A stretch of 43,898 nucleotides of DNA from Chitinophaga pinensis (lineage in GTDB: Bacteria; Bacteroidota; Bacteroidia; 2-12-FULL-35-15): NCBI GenBank assembly GCA_945885475.1, contig CAMCYR010000025.1, positions 1 to 43,898 on the forward strand, read 5' to 3'. The notes below the pieces were generated by a model. The model was not told where the DNA came from. It saw only the letters and a list, made by a program, of their open reading frames with translations, and did not search any database. Positions 31,733 to 40,808 of the stretch are shown in pieces; within the stretch, counting starts at the first letter, position 1; the number at the start of each line of letters is the position of its first letter. Position numbers and translations under genes: made by a program.

Positions 31733-34240
31733 TTACTGGTAATCTTGCCAGCCTCTTCTCCGGCTTAATTTTAAGTCTTTCAGGATAGAAGATTTTACAT
31801 TTATATCAATGGAAAAACTCTGACGAAATCCAAAGGGAACCCAGTTAAAACGCATTTCCCAGCAATGTAGATCTCTGTATACATTTACAGATGTTAGTGT
31901 CATTTCTTTTCGCGTAAAATCATAACCGGATGTAAGTCCAATTTTCCATTTTTTAGTAAGACTCACATCACCAGAAAATGTTGCAGATTGAGAAATTACT
32001 TCTGTAATGCCGGGCTTGCTATAATTGATGTTGTAATATACATTCAAATTCCAAGGCACATTAAAATCAACATAGGCATCGCGGTTTGAATTTATATAGT
32101 CTAATTCATCCTGAGTTCCTGCGCTGCTTGTTTTTGCTTTGTTGCCATCGCCTTCTTTGCTTCTTAAATTTGTGCTTAAGGAAACATTCGAACTTACGAT
32201 TCTCCCCGCCCTTCCGTTTTTAAATTCAAATTCTTCAATCCGGGCTCCGATAGAATCAATCTGATACAGATCGAGCAAGGCGCTGGCGTTAATATCCAGG
32301 ACATTAAATAGTTTTGTGCGCCCATTGATATTTATGTACGACCAGTTAAAGTTTTCTGCAGCCAAATTATAAGAGAAACCTATGTTGAAGCTTTCCAGTA
32401 TACTTACTTTTTTGTCGACATTCCCCGAATCTGTTTTTTGCCTGATCTTTGCTTCAATCGAATTGTTCAGGTTAAATCCAACTAATCCTGATTTGCCTGA
32501 TTGAGGTGAACCATAGATCCCGTTTTGAAAAATAGAGTATCGCTGCTCTGATCCACTTACATCGGTTTGCACACTTTCGTAATAACCGTAACCACTTCCG
32601 CCAAAATCGGGTCTGTAACTTGCACTAAGGGTAGGTGTTGCAACATGTCGTATTTGTTTAAGTCGTTTCGCTCTGAAAAAATAATCGCCATAGAGTCGAG
32701 TGCTTAAACCGGAAGAAACACTGAAATCATTCGCTATTTTAACACCGGTAACCGTATCTGTAAAAACGTAATTGATGTTCGGATCATACCTTTTTTGAAT
32801 GGTCTCGAAATAGATATTACTTGCCGTATTGATTGTTGGCGTGAACGTAAAATATTTCAATACGTTAAATGAAGTGCTGATCGGCATTGTAAATCGCACT
32901 CCATTTCGCATCTGACTCAGTGTGCGGTCTGTGAATAGTAAGGTGTCATATGTATTGATGTCATTGCGCGCATTTGCTGTGGCACTCAATCCAATTTTAT
33001 CATACCACTTTGTACCAACACTTTTTTTACTTTTGAATGGATAAATTCTGTTCATTGTTAAAGCAAGCTCTGGTAAACTGATGTCAACCTTCTTTGTAAT
33101 TGTATTCTGACTGTGCCGAGCATTAGCCGAAAAATTGAAGGGTGTTCCTGAAAATGATTTTGAATAGGAAATATTCGATTGAAAGGTGTTGGACAAATAA
33201 TCGCCTGTTACATTTCCATTGTATTTATTGTAAGAGCTACTTCCTGCATTCACATTGGCTGAAAATCGGCTATTCGGTCGTGATTTAGGATCTTGCGTGT
33301 GACTCCAGCGTACAAAAAAATCGTTACGTGTTATTGAATTCGGTAACTCCCGGTCACCTTCTATAAAACGGGAATAATTTAAACTCAATCCGCCATTGTA
33401 GCGATATCGCTTCCGATAACTACTGTTCGCTTTTGCTCCGTAACTTCCATTGGAGTATATGTCGCCTCTCAATGCTAGATCAACATATTCGTTCATTCCG
33501 AAATAAAACCCTCCATCCTTAAAAAAGAAGCCAAGGTTAGAAGACTCACCATATGTGGGAATCAAAATACCGGATGCTCTACCCTTTTTATTTGGAAAAT
33601 ATCCGAAAGGGATTGCTAAAGGTGTTGGTATATCAGCAATATATAATACGGCAGGACCCGTTACAATTTTATCGTTCGGAATTACTTTTATTCTTTTTGC
33701 CCCGATATAAAAGTGTGGATGTTCCAAATCGCAGGTCGTATATTTACCATGCCCAACAAAATAAACATTATTCGTGTCTTTTTTGATATCCCTTCCATGA
33801 ATAAATCCTTCTCCTTGCTGCGTGATTACATCAACAATCTTCCCCTTTTTTGTATTGAAGTTATAGGTGATTTTCTGAGCGGTGAATTTTTCAGCACCCT
33901 GTTCAAAAATCGGTTTTTGAATGTCTTTTCCAGAACTGTCTTTTGTGCTAGAAGCATAAACAACGTTTTTGCCGAAATCAATTTCTATATATCCTGCTTT
34001 TAAATTTAATCCGTCATATATTACAACTGCATTGTTATAGAGGTATGCTTTTTGATTTACTTTATCAATAAGCATCGAGTCGGTGGCACTATAGATGACT
34101 TTTTCTTTTAGAAAGGATTTGCTTTCTACCGTTTTTTTTGCCGTATCGATTGGTGTTAAAGCAATAGCAGAAGCAAAGCTTGTTGCAGTTATTAACAAAC
34201 AAACGAGGATAAAAAATGATTTTAAGCGAACGATACGCAA
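31733..34240 (-). CDS. lptD: LPS assembly outer-membrane protein LptD
   Basis: Outer-membrane translocon that inserts lipopolysaccharide into the outer leaflet. The 835-residue protein has a signal peptide (first ~25 residues, ending TSFASA) and an N-terminal OstA/LptA-like beta-taco (about 50-190: DSMLIDKVNQKAYLYNNAVV, GDxV-like repeats, TTCDLEHPHFYIGAKRIKV). A long beta-barrel domain begins with PFGYFPNKKGRASGILIPTYGES, the conserved LptD plug/barrel entry. The barrel shows alternating aromatic strands to the C-terminus (RRRGWQDYQ). The E. coli disulfide cysteine pattern is not conserved, as expected in Bacteroidota. It is divergent from the amidase gene. The OstA-like protein at 41774-43471 would be a periplasmic partner. 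Confidence 0.92.
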   Translation of the reverse strand: MRIVRLKSFFILVCLLITATSFASAIALTPIDTAKKTVESKSFLKEKVIYSATDSMLIDKVNQKAYLYNNAVVIYDGLNLKAGYIEIDFGKNVVYASSTKDSSGKDIQKPIFEQGAEKFTAQKITYNFNTKKGKIVDVITQQGEGFIHGRDIKKDTNNVYFVGHGKYTTCDLEHPHFYIGAKRIKVIPNDKIVTGPAVLYIADIPTPLAIPFGYFPNKKGRASGILIPTYGESSNLGFFFKDGGFYFGMNEYVDLALRGDIYSNGSYGAKANSSYRKRYRYNGGLSLNYSRFIEGDRELPNSITRNDFFVRWSHTQDPKSRPNSRFSANVNAGSSSYNKYNGNVTGDYLSNTFQSNISYSKSFSGTPFNFSANARHSQNTITKKVDISLPELALTMNRIYPFKSKKSVGTKWYDKIGLSATANARNDINTYDTLLFTDRTLSQMRNGVRFTMPISTSFNVLKYFTFTPTINTASNIYFETIQKRYDPNINYVFTDTVTGVKIANDFSVSSGLSTRLYGDYFFRAKRLKQIRHVATPTLSASYRPDFGGSGYGYYESVQTDVSGSEQRYSIFQNGIYGSPQSGKSGLVGFNLNNSIEAKIRQKTDSGNVDKKVSILESFNIGFSYNLAAENFNWSYININGRTKLFNVLDINASALLDLYQIDSIGARIEEFEFKNGRAGRIVSSNVSLSTNLRSKEGDGNKAKTSSAGTQDELDYINSNRDAYVDFNVPWNLNVYYNINYSKPGITEVISQSATFSGDVSLTKKWKIGLTSGYDFTRKEMTLTSVNVYRDLHCWEMRFNWVPFGFRQSFSIDINVKSSILKDLKLSRRRGWQDYQ

Positions 34241-34378
34241 TTTTAACTTGTAATTTTGGTTTGTATTTTGATGTTAAAGGTCAAAACTAAGTAAAATAAT
34301 AAACAGTTAGCAGACGACAATAGCCGTTTGCCAACATTAATTTGTTGTAAATTGTTAATTACATCCAATAAAAAAGCA

Positions 34379-35617
34379 GTGAAAAAAATAATTTCTATCT
34401 ACAGTCTCTTTGCTGTTTGCTTTTTGCTGGGCTCCTTTTCTCCAAAATTCAAGCCAGTTTTTTCCATTAAAACGGTTGTTATTGATGCCGGACACGGTGG
34501 TAAAGATCCCGGATGTCACGGTAGTAAACATAAAGAGAAAGATATCGCACTCGCAGTAGCTTTAAAACTTGGAAAATACATTGAAGAGAATTTAAAGGAT
34601 GTGAAGGTTGTATATACTCGTAAAACAGATGTTTTCCTCGAATTGCAGCAGCGAGCTGAAATTGCGAATAAAGCGAAAGCTGATTTATTCATCTGTATTC
34701 ACTGTAATTCAGCTTGTTTCAGAGATAAGAAATTAAAAAAAGATATTTGCAGGGATGAAGTTTCAGGTGCTGAAACCTATGTAATGGGTATTAAAAACGA
34801 GCAGGGTAAATTGGATGTTGCCAAAAGGGAGAACTCTGCCATCTTGTTAGAAGATAATTATGTTCAGAAATACGATGGTTTTGATCCGAATTCAGATGAG
34901 TCGTATATAATAATGAGTATGTTCAGTGATAATTACATTGAACAGAGTTTGAATTTTGCTTCAAAAGTGCAGAAACAGTTTGCTACAAAGGCAAGCCGTA
35001 TTGATAAAGGAGTAAAGAGGGCAAGCTTGTGGGTGCTTTGGAGAACATATATGCCGAGTGTTCTGACCGAATTAGGCTTTTTGACCAATCCAAAGGAAGA
35101 GCAGTTTCTTGGTTCAAGCAAAGGACAGGATTATATGGCGTCAAGTCTCTTCAGAGCTTTCAGGGAATATAAAGATGAAATTGAAGGAACGGTAAAAAAG
35201 TATGACGATTCATTTGAAAAACAGCAATCGTATAAATTCAGTAAGGAAGATTCCCTCGAACTTACAGCTGCTAAAAACAGTGAGCCTGCCGGAAATCAAG
35301 ATTCTTCAATAGTTGTTCGGAAAAATGATCCTGAAGATAAAAAAGGCAATAAAAAGGAAGAAAATGAATCAAATTCGGTAGTTGTCTATAAAGTTCAAAT
35401 CACGTCATCGGATAAACAAATTCCGCTGAATTCCGATAAATTTAATGGAGTGGAAAAACCGGCTGAATATATAGATAAGGGAATATATAAATATACAGCC
35501 GGAGAGTTTAAAAGCCAGATAGATGCAAGCAGATTACAGACTATTTTGCGTAAAAGCGGATTTAAGGATGCTTTTGTTATTGCGATGCAGGACGGCAAAA
35601 GAATTCCACTTAAATAA
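34379..35617 (+). CDS. N-acetylmuramoyl-L-alanine amidase (Amidase_3) with SPOR-like end
   Basis: Zinc amidase that cuts the stem peptide from muramic acid during cell separation. A GTG at 34379 is chosen: it gives a clean signal peptide (MKKIISIYSLFAVCFLLGS), whereas the open frame back to a TTG at 34328 adds a polar leader. The Amidase_3 domain (about 30-280) has zinc ligands H39 (VIDAGHGG), E53 and H108 (CIHCNS), and the catalytic glutamate in VLTELGFLTN. An acidic, lysine-rich linker follows. A C-terminal SPOR-like region (VVYKVQITSS ... FKDAFVIAMQDGKRIPL) probably binds denuded septal glycan. Total length is 412 residues. An MCE gene follows closely in the same direction. Confidence 0.9.
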   Translation: MKKIISIYSLFAVCFLLGSFSPKFKPVFSIKTVVIDAGHGGKDPGCHGSKHKEKDIALAVALKLGKYIEENLKDVKVVYTRKTDVFLELQQRAEIANKAKADLFICIHCNSACFRDKKLKKDICRDEVSGAETYVMGIKNEQGKLDVAKRENSAILLEDNYVQKYDGFDPNSDESYIIMSMFSDNYIEQSLNFASKVQKQFATKASRIDKGVKRASLWVLWRTYMPSVLTELGFLTNPKEEQFLGSSKGQDYMASSLFRAFREYKDEIEGTVKKYDDSFEKQQSYKFSKEDSLELTAAKNSEPAGNQDSSIVVRKNDPEDKKGNKKEENESNSVVVYKVQITSSDKQIPLNSDKFNGVEKPAEYIDKGIYKYTAGEFKSQIDASRLQTILRKSGFKDAFVIAMQDGKRIPLK

Positions 35618-35666
35618 TCCCAATAATTACTTAAATTTGCAACACAACGCTCTAACGTTATAGAAA

Positions 35667-36644
35667 GTGAAAATATCTAAAGAAGTAAAAGTCGGAATAG
35701 TTACCTCCCTTGCCATCGCTTGTTTTATCTATGGTTTTAATTTCCTGAAGGGTAGAGATCTTTTCTCAACTCAGCGTAAATTTTATGCCGTTTATAGTAA
35801 TATTGATGGTTTGGTGGAAGCAAATCCTATGTTGATCAACGGATTCAAAGTTGGGATTGTTGGTAAGATCGTTTTGGCAAATGATACTTCAGGAAGTGTG
35901 ATTGTTACATTGTTGATGGATAATGAAGCGAATATTCCCAAAAATTCTATTGCAAAAGTAGTTAGCTCTGACATTCTGGGTTCTAAAGCAGTCCAATTGA
36001 TTTTGGGCTCAGGGACCGTGTATGCTCAGAATGGCGATACATTAATTTCTGCACAAGAGGATGATTTGAAAACAGCCGTTAATAAAACGATTGCTCCTTT
36101 ACAGGAAAAAGCGGTCGGACTGATTGCATCAATTGACTCTGTGATGGTTGTTGTGCAACAAGTTTTTAACGAAAGCGCCCGGCAGAATCTTTCCAAGAGT
36201 TTTGAAAGTATCAAGTTAGCCATTACTTCATTGGAAACAACCTCCTACAGATTGGATACCATGGTGCTTAGTGAAAAGACAAAAATTTCTAGTATCCTTT
36301 CAAAAGTCAATACCCTTGCAACAACCCTCGCTAACAATAGTGATAAGCTTGGAAATATAATTAACAACTTTTCTAATATCAGCGATTCAATCGCGAAGTC
36401 AAATTTAACTTCGGCTATCAATAATGCGGATATGGCTTTGGGTCAAGCTTCTTCGATCATGACAAAAATTAACAGCGGACAAGGAACAATGGGAATGCTG
36501 ATCAACAACGATAGTTTATACCGTAAACTGGATAAGTCATCCGAAGATCTGGATAAGTTGTTGAAAGATTTGCGTATCAACCCTGAACGTTATGTACATA
36601 TTTCTGTATTCGGCCGGAAGGATAGGAACAAACCTAAAGATTAA
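35667..36644 (+). CDS. MCE/MlaD family lipid-transport protein
   Basis: A 325-residue protein anchored by one N-terminal helix (about 8-26), with a single MCE domain (about 37-115: FYAVYSNIDGLVEANPMLINGFKVGIVGKI) and a long helical C-terminal part with coiled-coil character (about 130-300). This matches MlaD-like periplasmic subunits of phospholipid transport ABC systems (the Mla type). The start codon is a GTG at 35667. No ATPase or permease gene is in the window, so its partners are elsewhere. It sits 49 bases behind the amidase gene. Confidence 0.9.
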   Translation: MKISKEVKVGIVTSLAIACFIYGFNFLKGRDLFSTQRKFYAVYSNIDGLVEANPMLINGFKVGIVGKIVLANDTSGSVIVTLLMDNEANIPKNSIAKVVSSDILGSKAVQLILGSGTVYAQNGDTLISAQEDDLKTAVNKTIAPLQEKAVGLIASIDSVMVVVQQVFNESARQNLSKSFESIKLAITSLETTSYRLDTMVLSEKTKISSILSKVNTLATTLANNSDKLGNIINNFSNISDSIAKSNLTSAINNADMALGQASSIMTKINSGQGTMGMLINNDSLYRKLDKSSEDLDKLLKDLRINPERYVHISVFGRKDRNKPKD

Positions 36645-36687
36645 TGATCCGTTCAGTTAATACCTGATACTTTATATTCTTTAAATT

Positions 36688-38013
36688 ATGATTTCAAGCA
36701 TTATTTTTATTTTACTTTTCTCAGGTGGTGCCATCTTCTTTACCAACAACGCGCTCAAAGTAAGGCGCAATATTTTATTAGGAAAAGAAATTGACAGGAA
36801 AGATCAGTTTTCTGCAAGGCTTAAAATTATGACGTTGGTTGCACTCGGACAAAAGAAAATGTTTGAACGCCCAATCCCTGCTATTTTGCATCTTTTTCTT
36901 TATGCAGCTTTTGTGATCACTCAAATCGAATTGATTGAAATCGTTGTAGACGGTGCAGTTGGAAGTCACCGTATGTTTCGCCCTTCCTTAGGTGGATTCT
37001 ATACGTTCATGGTTAGTTTTATTGAAATTCTGTCGGTGCTTGCTTTCATCGGCACCATTGCCTTCCTTGCTAGAAGAAATATTTTGAAAGTGCCCCGCTT
37101 GGTAAAAAATGAATTGAATGGATGGCCAAAATTAGATGCAAACTTGATTCTGATTAGTGAAATCGTTTTGATCTGTTTTATTTTTATGATGAATGGAGCA
37201 GATGAAGTACTCTATACAATGGGATCTTCTCATGCCCAGAATTTAGGTGATGGTTCCTTGGGATTGTCAATCAGCGCGCATCTTGGCCCCCTTCTTTTTG
37301 GTGGGATGTCGGAGCACTCATTGCATATTATTGAGCGGGTAGGTTGGTGGGGACACATTGTGATGGTTCTCGGCTTTTTGAATTATTTACCCTACTCCAA
37401 ACATTTTCATATTCTATTAGCGTTTCCGAATGTTTTTTATTCGAACTTGAATCCAAAAGGACAATTTACCAATATGGAATCTGTTACCAATGAGGTAAAA
37501 GCGATTTTTGATCCATCTTTTGTTCCGCCCCCTGGCGATTCAAATGTAACAATACGTTTCGGAGCAAAAGATGTTATCGATCTTTCCTGGAAACAATTAT
37601 TAGATGCATATTCCTGTACCGAATGCGGAAGATGTACTTCTGCTTGTCCCGCTAATATTACAGGTAAATTATTGTCACCTCGTAAAATTATGATGGATAC
37701 CCGCGACCGCTTAATGGAAGTGGGAAAAAATATGGATTCGAACAAAGGCGAATTCAAAGATGATGGCAAATCATTATTAGGTAATTATATTACTCCAGAA
37801 GAGTTGTGGGCTTGTACATCATGCAATGCTTGTGTGCAGGAGTGTCCTATAAATATCGATCCTTTGAGTATCATTATGGATATGAGAAGATATGTTGTAA
37901 TGGAAGAAAGTGCTGCACCAACGGAGTTGAATGGAGTATTTACAAACATAGAAAATAACGGAGCTCCATGGCAATTTGCCCAGGCAGATAGATTAAACTG
38001 GAAGAATGATTAA
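36688..38013 (+). CDS. Membrane-bound (Fe-S) oxidoreductase, HdrC-like
   Basis: A 441-residue redox protein. The N-terminal ~250 residues hold about five or six membrane helices with histidines suited to b-haem ligation (ILHLFLYA at H68, HIIERVGWWGHIVMV, KHFHILLAFP), as in NarI-type cytochromes. The C-terminal part carries two [4Fe-4S] motifs, C310-C313-C316-C320 and C376-C379-C382-C386 (both CxxCxxCxxxCP). It resembles HdrC/GlpC-type electron carriers fused to a cytochrome b module. With the CCG protein at 38507 it probably forms a quinone-linked oxidoreductase of unknown substrate. Confidence 0.88.
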   Translation: MISSIIFILLFSGGAIFFTNNALKVRRNILLGKEIDRKDQFSARLKIMTLVALGQKKMFERPIPAILHLFLYAAFVITQIELIEIVVDGAVGSHRMFRPSLGGFYTFMVSFIEILSVLAFIGTIAFLARRNILKVPRLVKNELNGWPKLDANLILISEIVLICFIFMMNGADEVLYTMGSSHAQNLGDGSLGLSISAHLGPLLFGGMSEHSLHIIERVGWWGHIVMVLGFLNYLPYSKHFHILLAFPNVFYSNLNPKGQFTNMESVTNEVKAIFDPSFVPPPGDSNVTIRFGAKDVIDLSWKQLLDAYSCTECGRCTSACPANITGKLLSPRKIMMDTRDRLMEVGKNMDSNKGEFKDDGKSLLGNYITPEELWACTSCNACVQECPINIDPLSIIMDMRRYVVMEESAAPTELNGVFTNIENNGAPWQFAQADRLNWKND

Positions 38014-38083
38014 TTTCAATTGCTGAATTTTATCCTCTTTTTTAAGAGTGGTCTAATTTGAAAAATAATAGCAAAACAATTTT

Positions 38084-38497
38084 ATGAAACTGATAGAAAA
38101 AGAAGAAAACGGCCAACTGATCAGTCCGATATTACCTGCAAATGTCAAAAATTATTTGATTGATATTGACGGAACTGTATGCGAAGATATCCCAAATGAA
38201 CAGCCAGAGCGCATGGCTACTGCTGCTATTTATCCTGAAGCATTGATCACCTTGAATAAATGGTTTGATGAAGGACACATCATTACCTTTTTTACTTCCC
38301 GTACAGAAGCACACCGTGAATTAACTGAACAATGGCTGGCAGATAAGGGTTTTAAATACCACGGTTTACTTATGGGGAAACCAAGAGGTGGAAATTATCA
38401 TTGGATTGATAATCACATGGTGCGTGCAACACGTTACGAAGGTCGTTTTACCGATTTAATACAAAAAGAAGTTACTATAGAAGTTTTTGAAAAATAA
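38084..38497 (+). CDS. Small HAD-superfamily protein
   Basis: A 137-residue HAD-like protein. Motif I is LIDIDGT (D27 and D29), motif II is FFTSRT (T71-S72), K99 in MGKPRGG may be the motif III lysine, and IDN (108-110) replaces motif IV. The small size means no elaborate cap domain. Relatives are sometimes labelled phosphoheptose isomerase, but the sequence shows a phosphatase-type fold, not an isomerase. It lies between the two Fe-S genes, nine bases before the CCG gene, so it is co-transcribed with them. The substrate is unknown. Confidence 0.75.
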   Translation: MKLIEKEENGQLISPILPANVKNYLIDIDGTVCEDIPNEQPERMATAAIYPEALITLNKWFDEGHIITFFTSRTEAHRELTEQWLADKGFKYHGLLMGKPRGGNYHWIDNHMVRATRYEGRFTDLIQKEVTIEVFEK

Positions 38498-38506
38498 TTC
38501 AATGCT

Positions 38507-39298
38507 ATGAGCGAACCGTTAAGTGTACCAACAATGGCCGAATATCTGGCAAAAGGCGAATCACCTGAAATTTTATTCTGGGTTGGTTGTGCCGGCAGTT
38601 TTGATGATCGTGCAAAAAAAATCACGAAAGCGATTGTTAAAATTTTGAATCATGCCCATGTAAAGTTTGCAGTTTTGGGAACGGAAGAAAGCTGTACCGG
38701 TGATCCTGCAAAACGTGCCGGAAATGAATTTTTGTTTCAGATGCAGGCAATGACCAATATTAATGTAATGAATGGTTATGAAGTAAAGCGTATCGTAACT
38801 GGCTGTCCGCATTGTTTTAATACATTAAAAAATGAATACCCGGCTTTGGGCGGAAGTTACGAGGTGGTTCACCATACACAGCTATTGCAGGAATTATTAG
38901 ACAGCGGCAGAATAAAGATTGAGGGAGGTTCATTTAAAGGTAAAAAAATCACCTTTCATGACCCGTGTTATTTGGGTCGTGCAAATGATGTTTACGAAGC
39001 ACCACGCTCAGTAATGATCAATCTGGATGCCGAGTTGGTAGAAATGAAACGTAGTAAAGTAAATGGATTATGTTGCGGAGCGGGCGGTGCTCAAATGTTT
39101 AAGGAAGCTGAGAAAGGTAATAAAGAAGTGAATATTGAGAGAAGTGAAGAAGCATTAGCATTAAATCCGGACGTGATTGCTGTAGGTTGTCCTTTTTGTA
39201 ATACTATGATGACTGATGGAGTAAAGCATTTTAATAAAGAAAAAAGCGTTAAAGTTCTTGATGTTGCAGAATTAATTGCACAGGCTAACGACTTGTAG
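38507..39298 (+). CDS. CCG-domain (Fe-S) protein, HdrB-like
   Basis: A 263-residue protein with two cysteine-rich CCG motifs: CPHCFNTLKNEYP ... FHDPCYLGR in the first half, and LCCGAGGAQMF ... VGCPFCNTMM in the second. CCG domains of HdrB, SdhE and GlpC-like proteins bind non-cubane or [4Fe-4S] clusters and handle disulfides or quinones. The short gap after the HAD gene and the pairing with the HdrC-like membrane protein suggest an HdrBC-type complex. The exact substrate is unknown. Confidence 0.88.
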   Translation: MSEPLSVPTMAEYLAKGESPEILFWVGCAGSFDDRAKKITKAIVKILNHAHVKFAVLGTEESCTGDPAKRAGNEFLFQMQAMTNINVMNGYEVKRIVTGCPHCFNTLKNEYPALGGSYEVVHHTQLLQELLDSGRIKIEGGSFKGKKITFHDPCYLGRANDVYEAPRSVMINLDAELVEMKRSKVNGLCCGAGGAQMFKEAEKGNKEVNIERSEEALALNPDVIAVGCPFCNTMMTDGVKHFNKEKSVKVLDVAELIAQANDL

Positions 39299-39299
39299 T

Positions 39300-39327
39300 A
39301 CAGATAAAACACTTCGATTTCGCTCAG
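39300..39327. repeat. 28-base dispersed repeat, copy 1
   Basis: An exact 28-base match to 40654-40681. It contains ACTTCGATTTCGCTCAG, a core seen in REP-like elements of Bacteroidota. It starts two bases after the CCG gene stop and ends exactly where the FISUMP remnant begins. Confidence 0.85.
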
Positions 39328-39363
39328 GAAGCTGGGTTCTCTGTCCGTTGCCTCAGGGATTAA
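39328..39363 (+). pseudogene. C-terminal remnant of a FISUMP-type protein
   Basis: Translation of this stretch gives EAGFSVRCLRD followed by TAA. GFSVRCLRD is the closing sequence typical of FISUMP (Fibrobacter major paralogous) domain proteins in Bacteroidota. Nothing upstream matches the rest of the domain; the sequence before it is the 28-base repeat and the CCG gene. It is read as the truncated 3' end of a lost gene. Confidence 0.6.
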
Positions 39364-39424
39364 TTTATTTGACAATTTACCGTTAAGCTGTGGTTTTTTT
39401 GAAAAAATAAATGAGAGTGTTTGA

Positions 39425-39529
39425 TGGTCTAGACATCTCAGCACTGAATATAGTGGTGTAGGTTATAAGATTCCAAATCATAAAGGAGCTGTCCTTTCTA
39501 TTCGTTTTATTAAGGATATTAAAAAGTAG
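39425..39529 (+). pseudogene. Second FISUMP/DUF1566-like remnant
   Basis: An open stretch of 34 codons between TGA (39422) and TAG (39527) reads WSRHLSTEYSGVGYKIPNHKGAVLSIRFIKDIKK. WS..STEYS and the closing SIRFIKD echo the WSSTEY ... VRCVRD pattern of FISUMP/DUF1566 domains. It has no start codon or upstream domain. The interval 39299-39663 therefore holds one repeat and two gene-end remnants, and no intact gene. Confidence 0.45.
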
Positions 39530-39663
39530 AATGGAAAAAATTAATCTCTTTATCATTTAAAACTAATATTCATATATTTGATAAAAAATATTATTGAGAC
39601 TTTTAACAATAGGGAATATTCTAAAAATACATAAGAGTCCTAAAAAATTTAATTCAAGATACA

Positions 39664-40494
39664 ATGAAAAAGAAAAATATGTTTGTTCGTGGTGTTATTG
39701 TATTTATAATACTACTTGGCTCTTGTTCAAGAAATATGAAAAAAGAAGGATTGGTTTTTCAAAATGAGAATGGAGATTCATTTAGATTACTATTTAAGGG
39801 GGATAGTGTTTTTATTTTTAATCAACAAGGGAATAATGACGAGTATGCTTATGATAGAGGTACAATAGACGACAAAGGCAACATTTGTCTTATGACACCT
39901 TATGATTGGGTTAATGGATGGGAAAGGGTTGTTGTTAATGGTGTCGAGCTTACAGTTCAAGAAGCTGACCCTAACGATGGGAAATCTAAAAAAACCGTAT
40001 TTAATTTTAATCAAGATAAATCAACTGAGAATCTCAATCAGTATTTAAAAAAATTTGGAAAATCAAATGAATCATCAGATTCTCAGAGTTCAGAAACTAG
40101 CGAAGATCAAGCGTCTTCGAGCAATGTAAATCTATCTGAGATACGTGGTATGATTATTCAGGGTGGACCAAAAACAGTTGAAAACCTTCTTGGCATTCCT
40201 AAAGAGAGAATTATTGGCCCTGATTACGCAGGAAAAGTCTTAAACTATAAACTGGGAATGAAACATGAAATGGCTATGCTTGATTATTATGTATGGGTTT
40301 ATTCATCTACTGATGCAGAAGAAAATAACAGAAATAATAGAAAGTCTTTATCGCAGATTTCAGAAGAATTAAATAATCAAGAACGATATGATCTTTCGGG
40401 GGATGAACTAATTGTAGCTTTTGACAAGAATGATAAAGTTTGTAAGGTGGCATTTGCGAGGGATATAAAGGAGCCCTACGATTTAACTGAATAA
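39664..40494 (+). CDS. Predicted lipoprotein of unknown function
   Basis: A 276-residue protein with a type II signal peptide: basic start MKKKNMFVRG, hydrophobic core, lipobox LLGSC with the lipidated C21. The mature part is polar and beta-rich, with a serine/glutamate-rich low-complexity stretch near residues 138-155 (SSDSQSSETSEDQASSSN) that separates two halves. The second half (ENLLGIPKERIIGPDYAGKVLNYKLGMKH) has no family that I recognise. It stands alone between two repeat-bearing intervals, is AT-rich and is probably accessory. Confidence 0.7.
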   Translation: MKKKNMFVRGVIVFIILLGSCSRNMKKEGLVFQNENGDSFRLLFKGDSVFIFNQQGNNDEYAYDRGTIDDKGNICLMTPYDWVNGWERVVVNGVELTVQEADPNDGKSKKTVFNFNQDKSTENLNQYLKKFGKSNESSDSQSSETSEDQASSSNVNLSEIRGMIIQGGPKTVENLLGIPKERIIGPDYAGKVLNYKLGMKHEMAMLDYYVWVYSSTDAEENNRNNRKSLSQISEELNNQERYDLSGDELIVAFDKNDKVCKVAFARDIKEPYDLTE

Positions 40495-40629
40495 TAGTTC
40501 ATTACATTTACAAATATCCATTTACCTAATGAGTCAAGAGTTATTTGTTCTTGTTACTTCTTCCATTATAATAATTTCGCCACTTCCAGCCAAGATAAAA
40601 AAGAGATAGTATTAAAATGAAAAATGGAA

Positions 40630-40808
40630 AATAATATGACCAACATTACAAATACAGATAAAACACTTCGATTTCGCTCAGTGTGATAACAAATTTTGAA
40701 TCAGTTTACTTTGTTAATAGTTATGAAAGATCTATTCCCCCTTTGAAAAGGGGGCTAGGGGGATTGAGAGAATGTCAATTAAAAATAATATGACCAACAT
40801 TACAAATA
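40630..40808. repeat. REP-like cassette flanked by 25-base direct repeats
   Basis: An exact 25-base direct repeat (40630-40654 and 40784-40808) brackets 129 bases. The bracketed part carries the second copy of the 28-base repeat (40654-40681, with ACACT/AGTGT hairpin arms at 40663-40667 and 40680-40684) and a CCCCCTTT-GA-AAAGGGGG hairpin (40737-40754). The repeated 25 bases are the 5' coding end of the following gene. The gap 40495-40629 holds nothing else recognisable. Confidence 0.8.

Noticed and set aside
38084-38497. Phosphoheptose isomerase label
   Set aside because: The DxDGT and TSR motifs identify a HAD fold; no SIS-domain features are present.
39091-39444. 117-codon minus-strand open frame
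   Set aside because: Mostly antisense to the CCG protein and the repeat; no start context or protein features.
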